Assembly: GCA_002803225.1 (NCBI GenBank)
Contig: NXFV01000103.1
Location: 1 to 16,049 of the forward strand
DNA length: 16,049 nt
Source: Gamarada debralockiae
Lineage: Eukaryota > Ascomycota > Leotiomycetes > Helotiales > Hyphodiscaceae
Direction: 5' to 3'
The position numbers and the translations under genes are program-made. Positions 1 to 10,020 of this stretch are shown here, in pieces. Numbering within the stretch: the first letter of the stretch is position 1; every line of letters starts with the position of its first letter. The notes below the pieces were generated by a model. It was not told where the DNA came from. It saw only the letters and a list, made by a program, of their open reading frames with translations, and searched no databases.

Positions 1-276
1 CCCCCCCCGGGGAGACTTTTGCCATCCACACTTCAGCGTTTCTCCCCACTCCTCTAGAGACTCTAGGATTTTAAGATAACTATACCTATTTGATAGTACC
101 AAATTGTAACTTTCGTGAGAGTTACAGTGGGTTGAAGGGACTCGGGCGGTGCACGATCGAGTTCTTCATTCGACATGCTAGTTAATGTGGTTAAATATTA
201 ATGGGGCGTAGACTATGCACGTCCCACGTGAGGGTGGAGAGTTCACAGCCGGGCGGCTTGTAATTCTACTGGTCAC

Positions 277-2606
277 TTGTTCTTGGGGGCGGAATTACCC
301 GCCTCCGTCAAACTCTCAAGCACCGCGCACCCAGAGGCACTAAGAACCTTCAGTAAGAACACTCAGTTGGAGGTAGTAGCCGCGCTGCCATCAACTTCAA
401 CCGCGCGTGAGCCATTTCAGCGGGTTCCGATTACTGTGACGAGGCCTTTGGAATCGTCATCCGATGGCTTTGTGAGCTTTGATACGATAATAGCAGAAGT
501 GGACGTCATAATACGACGGCTAGAAACATATAGAGAGACGCAACAGCGGTTGCTTACAGCACATCTGATCAGTATACAGTCCCGTCTCAGCACTTGGACA
601 CGAGACAGAGATGTAACGAGTATCAACCAACTCGAGTCATTGTTACAGCACTTGCCCATGATTACGCGAGATACCATGCTGGATATCTGCAATACGTTAA
701 GGCAATGGGCAAAATCGTCGGACCGGGCAACTTTGGATCACAAGTGGAGCCGTCCCAGCCAGTCTCAGACCGAATATTTTGAGTGGATAATGGAAGGTTA
801 CGATACCTTGGAGACTCTAAGAACAGCATGTCACAGTCTAGAGACGATTGTGCCGTTTCTCTTTAATCGTAAGCATCTCCTTATTGTCTTAACCAGCAAT
901 TCAGGCACCAGAGGCTAACCTTACAGGTCCGCTGGGTCTCATGACAAGGCAGACGTCAAGAAATTTCAATGTCCTACCAAGACATGTTAGACAAGCTCAG
1001 GAGAGTTTATCTGTGCATAGTGGCCAAAAGACTCGAACGGAAAATGAGTCTTCCGTTCAAAAGAAGAAGGATGATGTTGAATCAGTAGCAACCTTCAAGA
1101 GCCATGCGATTGGAGTTTTGGCAGATATAGCAGTCATATTAGGTGTGAAAATTATGCCCGACTTGGGTATAAGCAAAAAGCTGACATGAAGTAGATATCA
1201 TGCTCCAATCTTACGATCACATCGTTGACCTTGAGGTGCGCAAGTCTCACCACAGGCTGCAGGCATATTTTGGGTCCTTCAAAGAGTTCAGTGAAGCGGC
1301 AACGGAGGAAGGGCCGGACCTCCCGGAAGTCACTGAAGATGACAATAACAAGAGGCTTTTAGAGGCCTGTTTGGAACAGCTGGCGGGCCTGGTTGATTGC
1401 TTGTTTGATGTACTCCCATCAATAGACCGCCTACGACAGATATGGACTCTAGACTTGGAAAAGCGTTCAAATTAGCTGGCGGCTCAGTTGGCGGCTCATG
1501 CAGCGCGGATGGCTTTGATTGCAACGGCTCCATTCCCTGAGGTAGCTCAGGCAACAAATATCGCTCAGCCAGTAAATCTCAGGCCCCGATCAGGCTCTGA
1601 ATATGAGTCACCTGCTAATTCTGTTGGAGTTGATTCTTCCCAAAACCCAAGACCAGCAAGACACACCAAGGAGAGCTTTTCCTCTACCCTACAACATACA
1701 TATATTTCAACCATTCCAGACGAGATTGGCTTTTTTGGTAGTCCCACTGGAACTTCGACCGAGGCGGGCTCTTCGTCAACGTCTCGATACTTTCCAACTA
1801 TCCCAGATAAGCTCAACTTCCTCGATCAACCGACCGAGAGCGATTTCTCTCGCAAAGGGAAACAAGCAATTGGGAGTCCTTTCAGACCATCAGAGCAGAG
1901 TTCATCTCCGTTTAGGAGACGTCCCAAGCCACAAGCTCCAACACAAACTCCGAAGGATCCGCGTCAGAAATCCTTGCAAGATATCGCTACCATGGACCTC
2001 GAACTCACAACGGCGCTTCGATTATCACTCGTTGAACTCCAAACGCGCAAGTCAAAGGAGAAGCAAGAAGACCAGGAGATTATGGCACAGCTGCAAGAGT
2101 GGGATCGAGAGATCAAGAGATTGAAGAGCTGGAGCGATATCTTTTCCAGGAACCTAGGGTCTGAAACGTCAGAGGGGGAAACAAAGAGACTGTACTCTGT
2201 TTTCGAACAACTGGCCAAGATTGGCGGCACTTTTGGTAGGTGGAGATGTGCCAAAATGCGAACAAGTTTCAATGATAGCTGACATGGTCAATAGCAAGCG
2301 CACCCCCTGGAGGACCGACACAAAGTCATTTTGGAGCGAAAGATGTTGAGGGAAAGTTGAAATAGCGGCTACGGTTATGGCACAGTCAGTCGGCCACTCT
2401 ATTGATGCGAAAGTTGACCCGACGTGGAAAAGCTACAAAGAAGCTTGGAAAGCATTTAGGGAAGCAAATGATGATATCGAAAATTTAGGATAGCAAAAGA
2501 GACTCACGCTATCGAAGAATATTACGAATGGGCGATTCAGTACGACCAATTTCGAGCTCCTTTTGGGAATCTATACTCTTTTCAGCTACTTATAGAAGCT
2601 ATCTAA
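277..2606 (+). pseudogene. Unrecognised multi-exon fungal gene, broken by an in-frame stop
   Basis: I do not recognise this protein. A consistent model has exon 1 to 868, intron 869-926 (branch GCTAACC), exon 927-1142, intron 1143-1194 (CTGAC, TAG), exon 1195-2235, intron 2236-2294 (GCTGACA, AATAG) and exon 2295-2365; these exons total 640 codons in phase. Position 277 is TTG; the frame is open back to 232 with no ATG before 658, so the true start is unknown or lost. The first half looks helical. The middle is Ser/Pro-rich and carries two copies of a TIPD[E/K]-x-x-F motif about 35 residues apart. A charged, probably coiled-coil stretch follows. TAG at 1473-1475 interrupts a Q-L-A-A-Q-L-A-A pattern, fitting CAG to TAG. 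After the stop at 2363, another frame continues to TAA 2604-2606 if two 1-nt deletions (near 2351-2356 and 2490) are assumed. It could instead be a live gene ending at 2365 that tolerates or edits the stop, but that is less likely. Confidence 0.55.
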
Positions 2607-3004
2607 AGGAGGTCTGCTTATATACATGAAGTATATCGTTGCAGGAGAAAGCAAGGGAACCGGCCTTTAGCCCTCTTATTTAGATCCAGGTTATATTACA
2701 GATTCATTCTCCTCCTCCTTTTGAGATAATTATGGGACGAACCAGGCAATTACACACTGGATTCAGTTCCTTGATATATATAATGTGACTCAATCCTGCT
2801 TTAATCTGTACTAATTGGCCAGCACACCGGCCCTGTTATATGAACAGCTTCAGGTGTTCAGTTCTTACATAGTCCGAATAATAGTTGTATACATACAAAA
2901 TCTTCAAAACATGTGCAATTTCTCTCCCTGATGCTTCCCGACCCACAATATTCACAGTTTCTGGAGTCTATCAAAAATATCCGAATTATCGATCTTAGAA
3001 AGTT
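2607..3004. other. Intergenic, AT-rich, nothing recognised
   Basis: I see no supported gene or RNA here. A TATATATAAT run lies near 2774-2783. The stretch separates the plus-strand gene relic from a minus-strand coding scrap. Confidence 0.5.
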
Positions 3005-3217
3005 TTATGATCCATAAGAGATAGAGACCTTTATAAACCAAGCCTCCAATGCCGCATCAGTCAACACCTCCCCATAATTCCTCTCGATCCTCTCCGCGTC
3101 ACGAAATAACATGAACTCCACACATTACAGACTCGTGTCCTCCTTAGCATATTCGATTTCTCCTAAAAATCGCGGATTCGAATATTCGGGGTCTTTTCCG
3201 TCGTGGAAGAAATTGTC
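3005..3217 (-). pseudogene. Minus-strand coding relic, product unknown
   Basis: The minus strand from 3217 to TAA at 3007-3005 is open for 70 codons except for one TAA at 3127-3125. It reads like real protein: charged and aromatic residues in a helical pattern, with segments such as FLGEIEYAKED, FMLFRDAERIERNYGE and LTDAALEAW. TAA at 3127-3125 lies between CTG and TGT and would be CAA after one C to T change. The layout F-L-x-x-x-E-Y-x-x-E followed by an E-F-x-x-F helix faintly recalls an RGS domain, but that is a guess. The 3221-3420 stretch on the same strand has more protein-like sequence in another frame, again with stops, so a larger decayed gene may have occupied about 3005-3420. No start codon can be assigned. 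Confidence 0.35.
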
Positions 3218-3420
3218 TTATTTGATTGCTATGATTTTCTAGGTGGACCAAAATGTTCAAAATTTGAAATATTAAGGTTCTTCGAGATTGTGGAAGAGAA
3301 GATGCAAGGTAAAGCGAGGGTTGACCAATCCATACATACATTTTCAGCCTCCACAAATTGAGATTAAGTGCAAAATATTGTCGAATAAGCAACAGGGGTG
3401 AGAGCATATGGGCCAAAAGT

Positions 3421-3979
3421 AATAAATTGATCTATCTCAAGGAGGGATTGAGAGAGCGAAAACTCTGTAGATATAAGATCCAAAGAGTTCGTATAACTCA
3501 GAGCTAATGTAAATAAGGATTATATCACAGGGTCCATCATGTTACTACTAATTCATTTTCTCACAGAAATCATTTCAAATTAGGAATTTACCACCAAATT
3601 GTATTATCTCAAAAGACTCAGAGACCAATTCGTTCTTTCACTCTTAAAATCGTGAGTTGTGTTTTTGTGCAAAGAGTCCGCCTTCGTGTGTGGCGTCGCG
3701 GAAGAGCGTTCCACCGAATGGCCAAGTTCCTTTCTAAGCCAGATTAGGCATAGCATCAGGTAAATCACGTGTTGACGCATCTCTTGGGGAACTCGTAACG
3801 CGTATCTAGTCAACCTTACGGGGGATTGGTTCCGCCGCAGATCGTGCGGACTTGGATGTGCAGGCTTGGGCATGTGCCTAGTGCGAGAGAGTGTTTCTTC
3901 GACGATTAAAGTTCATTGCTATAGCAGAGATAGTCCTCGATCCATACTTTTGGGCTGTCGCCAATGCCGCAAAACGAAC
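3421..3979. other. Intergenic, nothing recognised
   Basis: This is the 3' flank of the GST gene. Open frames here have no recognisable protein features and are probably chance frames. Confidence 0.5.
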
Positions 3980-4735
3980 CTATTGGGTCACTTTGATCCA
4001 ACTCTCCCTCGCCTCCAAAGCCTTAAACCACTTGTCCACATTTGGATACTTTTCAAAGGTGTCCTTAAATCCTAAGGCCTTCGCTATCTTACCATACGGA
4101 AGATGAAACAGGTCAGCAAGCGTCACCTCATCTCCAGCAAGATACTTCTGCGTCACTAAAATCCTCTCATACACAGCGAGCGTGGTGTCTAATCGAGCGG
4201 CGTACTTGGCTACCTGAGCCTCATCGGAGGGACCTTCTCCTTTCATGCTACTTCTCTCAGCATTTGAAGGGGAAATTGAGTGACGGCAAAGGACTTACGA
4301 CTTAAACACCTTCTCATACGCAATCCCCTCAGCAGGTACATTGAAATAGTTTTCCTCGAGGGAGCAAGCCTATTTATTCTAATCAGCACTCATCCCTCCC
4401 TTCCCTTCTCCTTTTTTCATAATCATTACACTAACCTGCTCGAACATCGCAAACTCTTTTAAGTCCTTTTCATTAGGATACAACTTCGTTCCCTGCCTTG
4501 CATACTTCTTGGCAATGTACTTAGCAATAGCTCTGCTCTCGTACACGAAAACCCGGTCGTCTTCAAGAACAGGCACTTTGCCGAAAGGTTGCTTTGCGAG
4601 GAATGGAGGCTTTTTGTGCTCGCCGTTCATAACGTCAACGCATACCAGCTCGTATGGGACGTTCTTCTCGACGAGAGCGACCAGGACAGCCTGGGTGCAA
4701 GGGGAGCCTGCAGAGCCGTGGACTTTGATGGCCAT
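3980..4735 (-). CDS. Glutathione S-transferase, phi-like, three exons
   Basis: Predicted cytosolic GST that conjugates glutathione to electrophiles in detoxification or stress defence. Exons on the minus strand are 4735-4436, 4369-4299 and 4247-3980; introns are 4435-4370 (GTTAGT..TAG, 66 nt) and 4298-4248 (GTAAGT..TAG, 51 nt). Joined they give 639 nt, 212 residues, in phase, which is the normal size for the family. The thioredoxin-fold N domain (about 1-80) has the Ser/Thr-containing glutathione-site loop at 8-14 (SAGSPCT), the cis-proline loop KVPVL at 53-57, and ESRAI at 66-70, typical of phi-type GSTs. The helical C domain has LADLFHLPYG at 167-176, a strong fungal/plant phi-class signature, then the usual PNV..W end. 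The start ATG at 4735 has G at +4, and the N-terminus aligns at the expected place for the fold. No lesion is seen. The family call is firm; the substrate is unknown. Confidence 0.93.
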
Positions 4736-4869
4736 AATTACGATTTATTTTGCGTGGTTTGAATTTTTGGTGAGTTCGAGAGTTCTGAGGGTTTGTTATC
4801 AGTACGAGGTTTTCAGTATTTTCAAAGGGATTAAATTGTTTAAGATGCTTTTTCAGAATAATCCTCTTC

Positions 4870-4940
4870 ACGGCCATTAACCAATAACATATTGCTGGTT
4901 CTCGCCCCCTGGCAGCAGTATTGCTCTTACGGCCGTTAAC
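4870..4940. promoter_or_regulatory. Repeated ACGGCC[A/G]TTAAC motif upstream of the GST
   Basis: ACGGCCATTAAC (4870-4881) and ACGGCCGTTAAC (4929-4940) are near-identical direct copies 59 nt apart, each preceded by CTCTT or CTCTTC. They lie about 135-205 nt upstream of the GST start (minus strand). A CCAAT pentamer on the plus strand overlaps the first copy's end at 4881-4885. This could be a paired transcription-factor site; the factor is unknown. Confidence 0.35.
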
Positions 4941-4978
4941 TGCCTGAAAATCTGCGGAGCCTTCTGGGCCACACACTT

Positions 4979-5027
4979 GACATCGCGATATATTCGCGTT
5001 TTTAGGCGCCTGCTAAAACGCGATGTC
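4979..5027. repeat. 49-nt palindrome with nested arms
   Basis: GACATCGCG (4979-4987) and CGCGATGTC (5019-5027) are perfect 9-nt inverted arms. A second nested pair is CGCGTTTTTAG (4995-5005) against CTAAAACGCG (5013-5022), with one T bulged. The two pairings overlap and would exclude each other in part. It lies about 245 nt upstream of the GST start. It may be a regulatory cruciform site or the remnant of a small element. Confidence 0.5.
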
Positions 5028-5128
5028 TATAGGCCTTGGAATCGAGAAATACGAAACGATCGAAAAAAGCACGGGCTTATGGTCCTAACCCACAAGGGCT
5101 AAAGATCCCCCGCTTATGTTACTCTCCT

Positions 5129-5210
5129 CCCCGAATAAATGTAATAATGGACCCGGATTTTGTATGGTAGGATGTCTGTGCCATAGGCCCACTATTACAT
5201 TTATTCAGGG
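5129..5210. repeat. Inverted-repeat unit, MITE-like
   Basis: The left arm 5129-5153 and right arm 5186-5210 are 25-nt inverted copies sharing GAATAAATGTAATA. They differ at only three positions, all transitions. The spacer is 32 nt, so the whole unit is 82 nt. G-rich and C-rich runs flank both ends. The shape fits a miniature inverted-repeat element or a long hairpin. No target-site duplication could be defined. Confidence 0.5.
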
Positions 5211-7012
5211 GGTGGGGGGGAATGCGCTAGCGCTATCGATTGCCTCCAAGCAGAGACTGAATGTGGATCCCAATCACTACATATTAACAGGGACTAGAAG
5301 GAAGCCGAAGGACATACGCAATAGGGAGAATACCCATCAGCTTGCGTGTACCATCAATCTTCACTCTGAAGTTATCAATGGATTTAGCCCCTTTTGAACC
5401 GCACGGGAAGTAACTGCACCTACGCATAATTACTGCAGGGATATCAAACTGAAGGAGAAGAAGAGAGCATTGGTTAGGATGCGGAAAGTCAGACGCCACA
5501 TAACTAGTACGAGAGGCCGACGGGAGAACGCGGGAAATCCACTGACTAGCCGATTTTTGAGTTTGCAGCCAAAGAAATATCAGCCACCCCCCGCACTCAC
5601 GATATTTCTCCGGACTCAACTAGCTGCATCCCTTATGGTTGCTTGTCGCAAATCGCAAACGTCTGGCCAGTCATGCCCCATCTACCGTGAATGCATGCAT
5701 TCGGTTCGTAAACCCGGCAGGCCCGCGTCCTAAAGGGAAGGACCCTATTGTTGAACGCTACAGTAGAAATTTGTCTCCACGAGATTGCTCGCCTCAAAAA
5801 GTTTATATCCCTGGTCCCAGCTCATGAGGCATTTCGAAGGAAGACCACCCAAACCGAAAGCTAACTTTCCACAATGTTTCGAATCCTGCATGAGGGGGGC
5901 GATAGTCTGTCGTGCGGCAAAGCCCTTGTCTACCACGCGAGCTCCCTGCCATAAAAATCGGTGTTGATTTTTATGGAATAATCAGGAATAAATTATGATT
6001 TTATAAAGTCCTCTATTTCCAAGGATTTCATCACATGATATTATATGGAAAAAATGGGAAAAAAAAAATTTTTTATTTTAAAAAAAAATTTATTTCCCCA
6101 AGAATCCACCGTCGATCGATTACCACTCCTCATTCGTCCACTTCATCTACTAGCTCTCTAGTATCCTCAATGTCGTCGTCGTCGCCATCCATATCCTGCT
6201 CTAGAGCAAGCCTATATAAACAACTCATTTTTATTAATAAAATGGATAAAATCACTGAGGTACCTGTTTTTTATGAAAAAATCATATTAATAAAGAGCAG
6301 CCAGAAGAGTTCGAATTAGACTTAAATACGGGGAGCTTTACAGGTATTGATAGTAAAACCTGGCAAATTCCTTCGCCAGTCTCGTAATTGCCCCCTGTCT
6401 GGGGCACCAGAGTTTCCTCTCACATGGTTTCGATTTACAAGCAACAGTTTACAAATGAGATTCGTGGTACAAGAATACCACATTCCATCAATGGTCTTTC
6501 TAAGTTAGAGAAAACACATACGCTCCCTTGTCATGTGTGTTCGTGGCTAGGTGCTTTTGTGCCCCACAAGGCGTCGATGCATTCGCTCTATCCGCCTTCT
6601 AGTCACCTTCTAGCTCCAAAAACAGACCCCACCATGCGCCTGTGAGGTGGCCCTCATGTGCAATAAGAGCCTCTGATTGCTTATATGTTCTCTTTCCAGG
6701 ATTCCACGATTACAGGCCCTGTATACGAGTCTTACTTCGGAAGGAGCAACGAAAGAGCAAAGGGTTGCAGGAGGCTGACGAGGAGAACAACGATCCCCTT
6801 TCTGCTTTTCCCCATGGGAGCCCCGTATTATTGTCCTGAATTAACTTCTATATATCGGGTGCTCTCGGAATGTCCAAACGCCAAAAAGTCTAATACTCTT
6901 TGAGGCCAAAGATAAAAGTAAGAGAAGGTCCTAAGACCTTAACCCAGTAGAGCCTCCCTTCCTCGAGAAGCTTGTTCTTTGCCCAAATTGGCAGAGGGAG
7001 ACCTTACACTAC
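5211..7012. other. Long intergenic stretch with a few coding-like scraps
   Basis: No intact gene was found. Two short protein-like pieces stand out. The minus strand 6228-6130 (ATG to TGA, 32 residues) ends in a very acidic tail with DGDDDDIED. The plus strand 6277-6387 encodes about 36 residues including EEFELDLNTGSFTGID before TAA. Neither has a recognised family; both may be ends of decayed genes. A 12-nt palindrome, TGCTCTAGAGCA, lies at about 6197-6208. The other open frames here show no supporting features. Confidence 0.4.
6046..6096. repeat. A/T homopolymer tract
   Basis: Successive runs of A and T (AAAAAA, A10, T6, A9 and similar) make a low-complexity tract. It is likely to be unstable and error-prone in sequencing. 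No gene spans it. Confidence 0.7.
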
Positions 7013-7021
7013 TCTATATAC
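7013..7021 (+). promoter_or_regulatory. Probable TATA element of the JEN-type gene
   Basis: CTATATACA lies about 90 nt upstream of the ATG at 7110, followed by a C/T-rich leader, which fits a fungal core promoter. This is inferred from position only. Confidence 0.35.
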
Positions 7022-7109
7022 ATGCTCATTATCCCTACCATTGCAAACAAACACCACGCCTCTCTTCAAACCAAAAGTATCCGAAGATTTGTTGAACTCA
7101 GACACAGAG

Positions 7110-8844
7110 ATGTCCCTTTCGGCATATATTAGTAGCCGTTTCACGAGCATCCTTCCTACCTTCGATCCTGCACCAAATCCATTCAAATTGCTAGCATCAG
7201 TGAATCAGAAGCAATGGATGTTCTTTCTCGTATGTTTATATCAAAATTTTTCTTATTCTGCTTTACATCCAGAGACTGAAATTTTATCCAGATCGCCTTC
7301 CTTGCGTGGACGTGGGATGCCTTTGACTTCTTCACGGTGAACTTGACTGTTACCTAACTTGCGACACAGTTTCATAAGACAAACGCCGAAATCTCTTGGG
7401 GCATCACACTTGTCCTTATGTTTCGATCTGTTGGCGCTATTACCTTTGGTATTGCCGCTGATCGATATGGACGGAAATGGCCATTTGTGGTGAATAATTT
7501 GCTGTTTATCGTTCTTGAACTTGGCACTGGATTCACCCAAACATATTCCCAGTTTCTTGCCGCTCGCGCTCTCTTTGGCGTTGCTATGGGCGGTCTATAT
7601 GGAAATGTAGCGGCTACAGCACTTGAAGACGCTCCGGAAGCGGCAAGAGGTATTCTTTCTGGCATAATGCAGCAGGGCTACGCTTTTGGATCTCTTTTAG
7701 CCACAGTATTCTCAAGAGGACTTGTTGATACTACCTCTCATGGATGGCGACCTCTCTTCTGGTTTGGTGCCTGCCCGCCGGTACTACTTATCATCTTCCG
7801 CCTGATGCTGCCGGAGACAGATGCATACATAGAACGGGTTGCAATAAGAGCGGAACTCGACGGTGTTGGGAATGTCTTCATCACTGAGGGGAAAGTGGCC
7901 TTGAAGAAGCACTGGCTATTGTTGATATATATATGGTCTTGCTCATGGCAGGATTCAACTTTATGGTAGGCCTACATTTCGTCGTTTGGATTCCTTCCTT
8001 TAAATCCTTTTACTAAACGAGCTATTCACAGTCCCACGGCTCTCAAGATCTATACCCGACCCTGCTGACGAATGAATTCAATTTCTCCGCTAACAAAGTC
8101 ACCGTCACACAAGTCGTTGCCAATCTTGGTGCTATGCTTGGTGGAACGACAGTGGGTTACTCATCACAGATTTTCGGCAGACGATTTTGTATCGTTGTTA
8201 TGTGTATTCTTGGTGGCGCTTTACTCTACCCGTATACTTATGTTAGTAATACTGGAGTCATTGCGGCAGCTTTTTACGAGCAGTTTTGTGTCCAGGGAGC
8301 GTGGGGTGTTATTCCGTAAGTAGCTATTTTAAGAAGCCGAGACATTTTCTGACTTCTACGTACTTAGCATTCACCTTATGGAACTCTCACCACCAGCTTT
8401 CCGAACCTTCGTGGTTGGAACATCCTATCAGCTCGGAAATCTCGTTTCCTCCGCTTCTGCCACCATTGTGGCCACAATTGGGGAGCGATTCCCCTTGCCT
8501 CCCAAGATCAGTGGCAGCAAAGTGACCGAGATATATCAGTACGGGAAAGTTATTTGTATTTTTCTCGCATGTGTAGGTTCTCCTGCATGTCTTTATACAT
8601 CCGCTCCAATTCCAGGACTCCACCACAATGACAAGTGACTAATATGCTTACATAGGTCTTCACATACAATCTGCTTCTCACATTCATCGGCCCCGAAAAA
8701 CGAGGACGTAGCATGCATGTGTTTGATGACGACGACATTATTGATGTAAAGGGCCATCATCACGCTGTTATGGAAGGCAACTTGGAGGAGGTTCCTACAA
8801 ATCCAAAGCATGAGGCGGCGACAGAGCTGGTTGAGAACGTTTGA
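7110..8844 (+). pseudogene. JEN1: JEN1-type monocarboxylate/H+ symporter, broken
   Basis: MFS transporter of the Jen1 (lactate/pyruvate:H+) family, acting at the plasma membrane. Exons are 7110-7229, 7292-7965, 8032-8315, 8368-8572 and 8656-8844; introns 7230-7291, 7966-8031, 8316-8367 and 8573-8655 all have GT..AG. Ignoring the lesions it would be about 489 residues with 12 TM segments, full family length. Diagnostic parts are WTWDAFDFF after intron 1, the MFS motif FGIAADRYGRKW, RALFGVAMGGLYGN, and across intron 2 the Jen signature NFMSHGSQDLYPT (N-x-x-[ST]-H-x-[ST]-Q-D-x-x-x-T), which lies in the transport pore region. Two lesions are visible: TAA at 7355-7357 (codon 62), and a 2-nt gain (or 1-nt loss) in the AT run at 7924-7934, after which the protein resumes in another frame. 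Everything downstream is otherwise well kept, so inactivation looks recent. A sequencing error could explain the AT run but not easily the stop. Confidence 0.88.
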
Positions 8845-8894
8845 GTTTTAGTTTCCCTGGTGGAAGACCGAATCTCTGGTGCAATGAGTTGGAC

Positions 8895-9086
8895 TCAAAT
8901 TTGTGAGCATGAGCGTTCTGCTCTTCGCTCTCCTGCGACATCTAGGAGTATTTCATCGCCGTCTGCCTTCGCAATGAAGCCATCTTCTATTTTTAAATCT
9001 GTGATCTCATTCCCGTTTCCTAAGTATTCCGCGTTGGATTTGCTAGCAGCGCAAATTTTGGATTCTGCAGGCTCATATTTCTTTTC
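8895..9086 (-). other. Coding-like minus-strand scrap, 63 codons
   Basis: The minus strand from 9086 to TGA 8897-8895 is open, acidic and hydrophilic, with segments such as EITDLKIEDGFIAKADGDE and DVAGERRAERS, and codon use unlike random sequence. It has no ATG. It lies tail to tail with the JEN-type gene. It could be the last exon of a lost gene or a chance frame; no family is recognised. The overlapping plus-strand frame 8860-9156 is judged its shadow. Confidence 0.25.
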
Positions 9087-9202
9087 TCAATCAGTAATGA
9101 AGTACTCTCTTTGCAGAAAATTTGCAGTTCGCTCAAATTTGGTAGTAAATAAGTGATTTTAAGCCTTTTCCTTAATCCATCCCATACAACATACAAAAGC
9201 AC

Positions 9203-9753
9203 TCCATCTCGCTCCGCTCTTTCGCGCTCATTCCCATTGAAAACTGAGCTCTAGGGTCGGACATGTGGCCGCTCCTAGTCATACATGGCTAGCTTGATAC
9301 CAGACCAACAAGCTCAAAAACAGGCTTTCCCTGGGCCCCCACAACCCATCAGAAGCAATTTATCACCTCTTAGAAGGCCGTTGGAACGCCACTCGAAAAT
9401 TGCTTATGCCCAGGCCGTGTCGATACCTTAACAAAACCCACCAAAATTTAAAGTTTGCAGACAATCGATCGATTTGGGAAATTGTCTTATAAATGGAAGT
9501 TGGTCTTTGTGTCCCAGATCATCCTTCATACGGTATCGCGCAGTCATATGTTTCTCGGTTCGCTGAACAAATTTACCGCCTCCTTCTCTTTGCTTCCCGT
9601 CGCAATGTAATTGGCCCTGACCTGCGTGTACTCCGCACCCCCATGTTTTATCAAAACTCCATTTTGCAAGAATGCAATCCCTATTTGGTGTTAGTGTCCC
9701 AAAGAATCCTGCTTATCGTTAATCTCAACTAAAAGCTTAAAAAGCAGAAAGAA
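9203..9753. other. Intergenic, nothing recognised
   Basis: An open frame at 9493-9732 (+) has no recognisable features. No RNA gene or repeat was seen. Confidence 0.45.
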
Positions 9754-9987
9754 CTAATAATAATTCTCGAACTCGGTGTCGACATAAATAGAACCTCCTC
9801 GGGCATTTACAGGTAACGGAACGGGACGGGATATGTTCGCTCCTTCCAAATCGCTACATCCAATCTTTCCTCGTAGCCCTTGTCTTTCTTTGGTCGAGAG
9901 TAATCCGGGCAAACTTATGTCCGCTTCCACCACTTTTATCGTCCAAGGAACGAAAGCCGTCGAACAATTCCAACTAGGGTGGTCACT
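9754..9987 (-). other. Coding-like minus-strand exon, product unknown
   Basis: The minus strand from 9987 to TAG 9756-9754 is open for 77 codons and reads like folded protein: an SDHPSWNCSTAF opening, then PWTIKVVEADISLPGLL, then SRPVPLPVNARGGSIYVDTE and an aromatic end. There is no ATG. An AAAG that could be a splice acceptor lies immediately upstream (around 9988-9993), so it might be a terminal exon. I do not recognise the family and found no upstream exon. It could be a relic. Confidence 0.35.
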
Positions 9988-10020
9988 TTACAGTAAAATA
10001 GGGGTTAATTACAATTATCG

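Noticed and set aside
277..279. Start codon of the first gene at 277
   Set aside because: The codon is TTG, not ATG; nuclear fungal genes rarely start so, and the frame is open further upstream. I treat 277 only as the point where coding-like sequence is visible.
3144..3416. 90-codon minus-strand frame
   Set aside because: It runs across the decayed minus-strand region in a different frame from the protein-like reading and has no recognisable features.
5116..5967. Several overlapping 60-111 codon frames on both strands
   Set aside because: None shows domain motifs, splice-site logic or consistent composition; they overlap each other.
7337..7369. A 33-nt intron (GTGAAC..CACAG with CTAAC) removing the TAA in the JEN-type gene
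   Set aside because: It would keep frame, but 33 nt is shorter than any other intron here, and the removed residues belong to a segment normally present in the family. It remains a minor alternative.
8860..9156. Plus-strand 98-codon frame downstream of the JEN-type gene
   Set aside because: Composition is poor, and it is opposite a more protein-like minus-strand frame. Judged a shadow.
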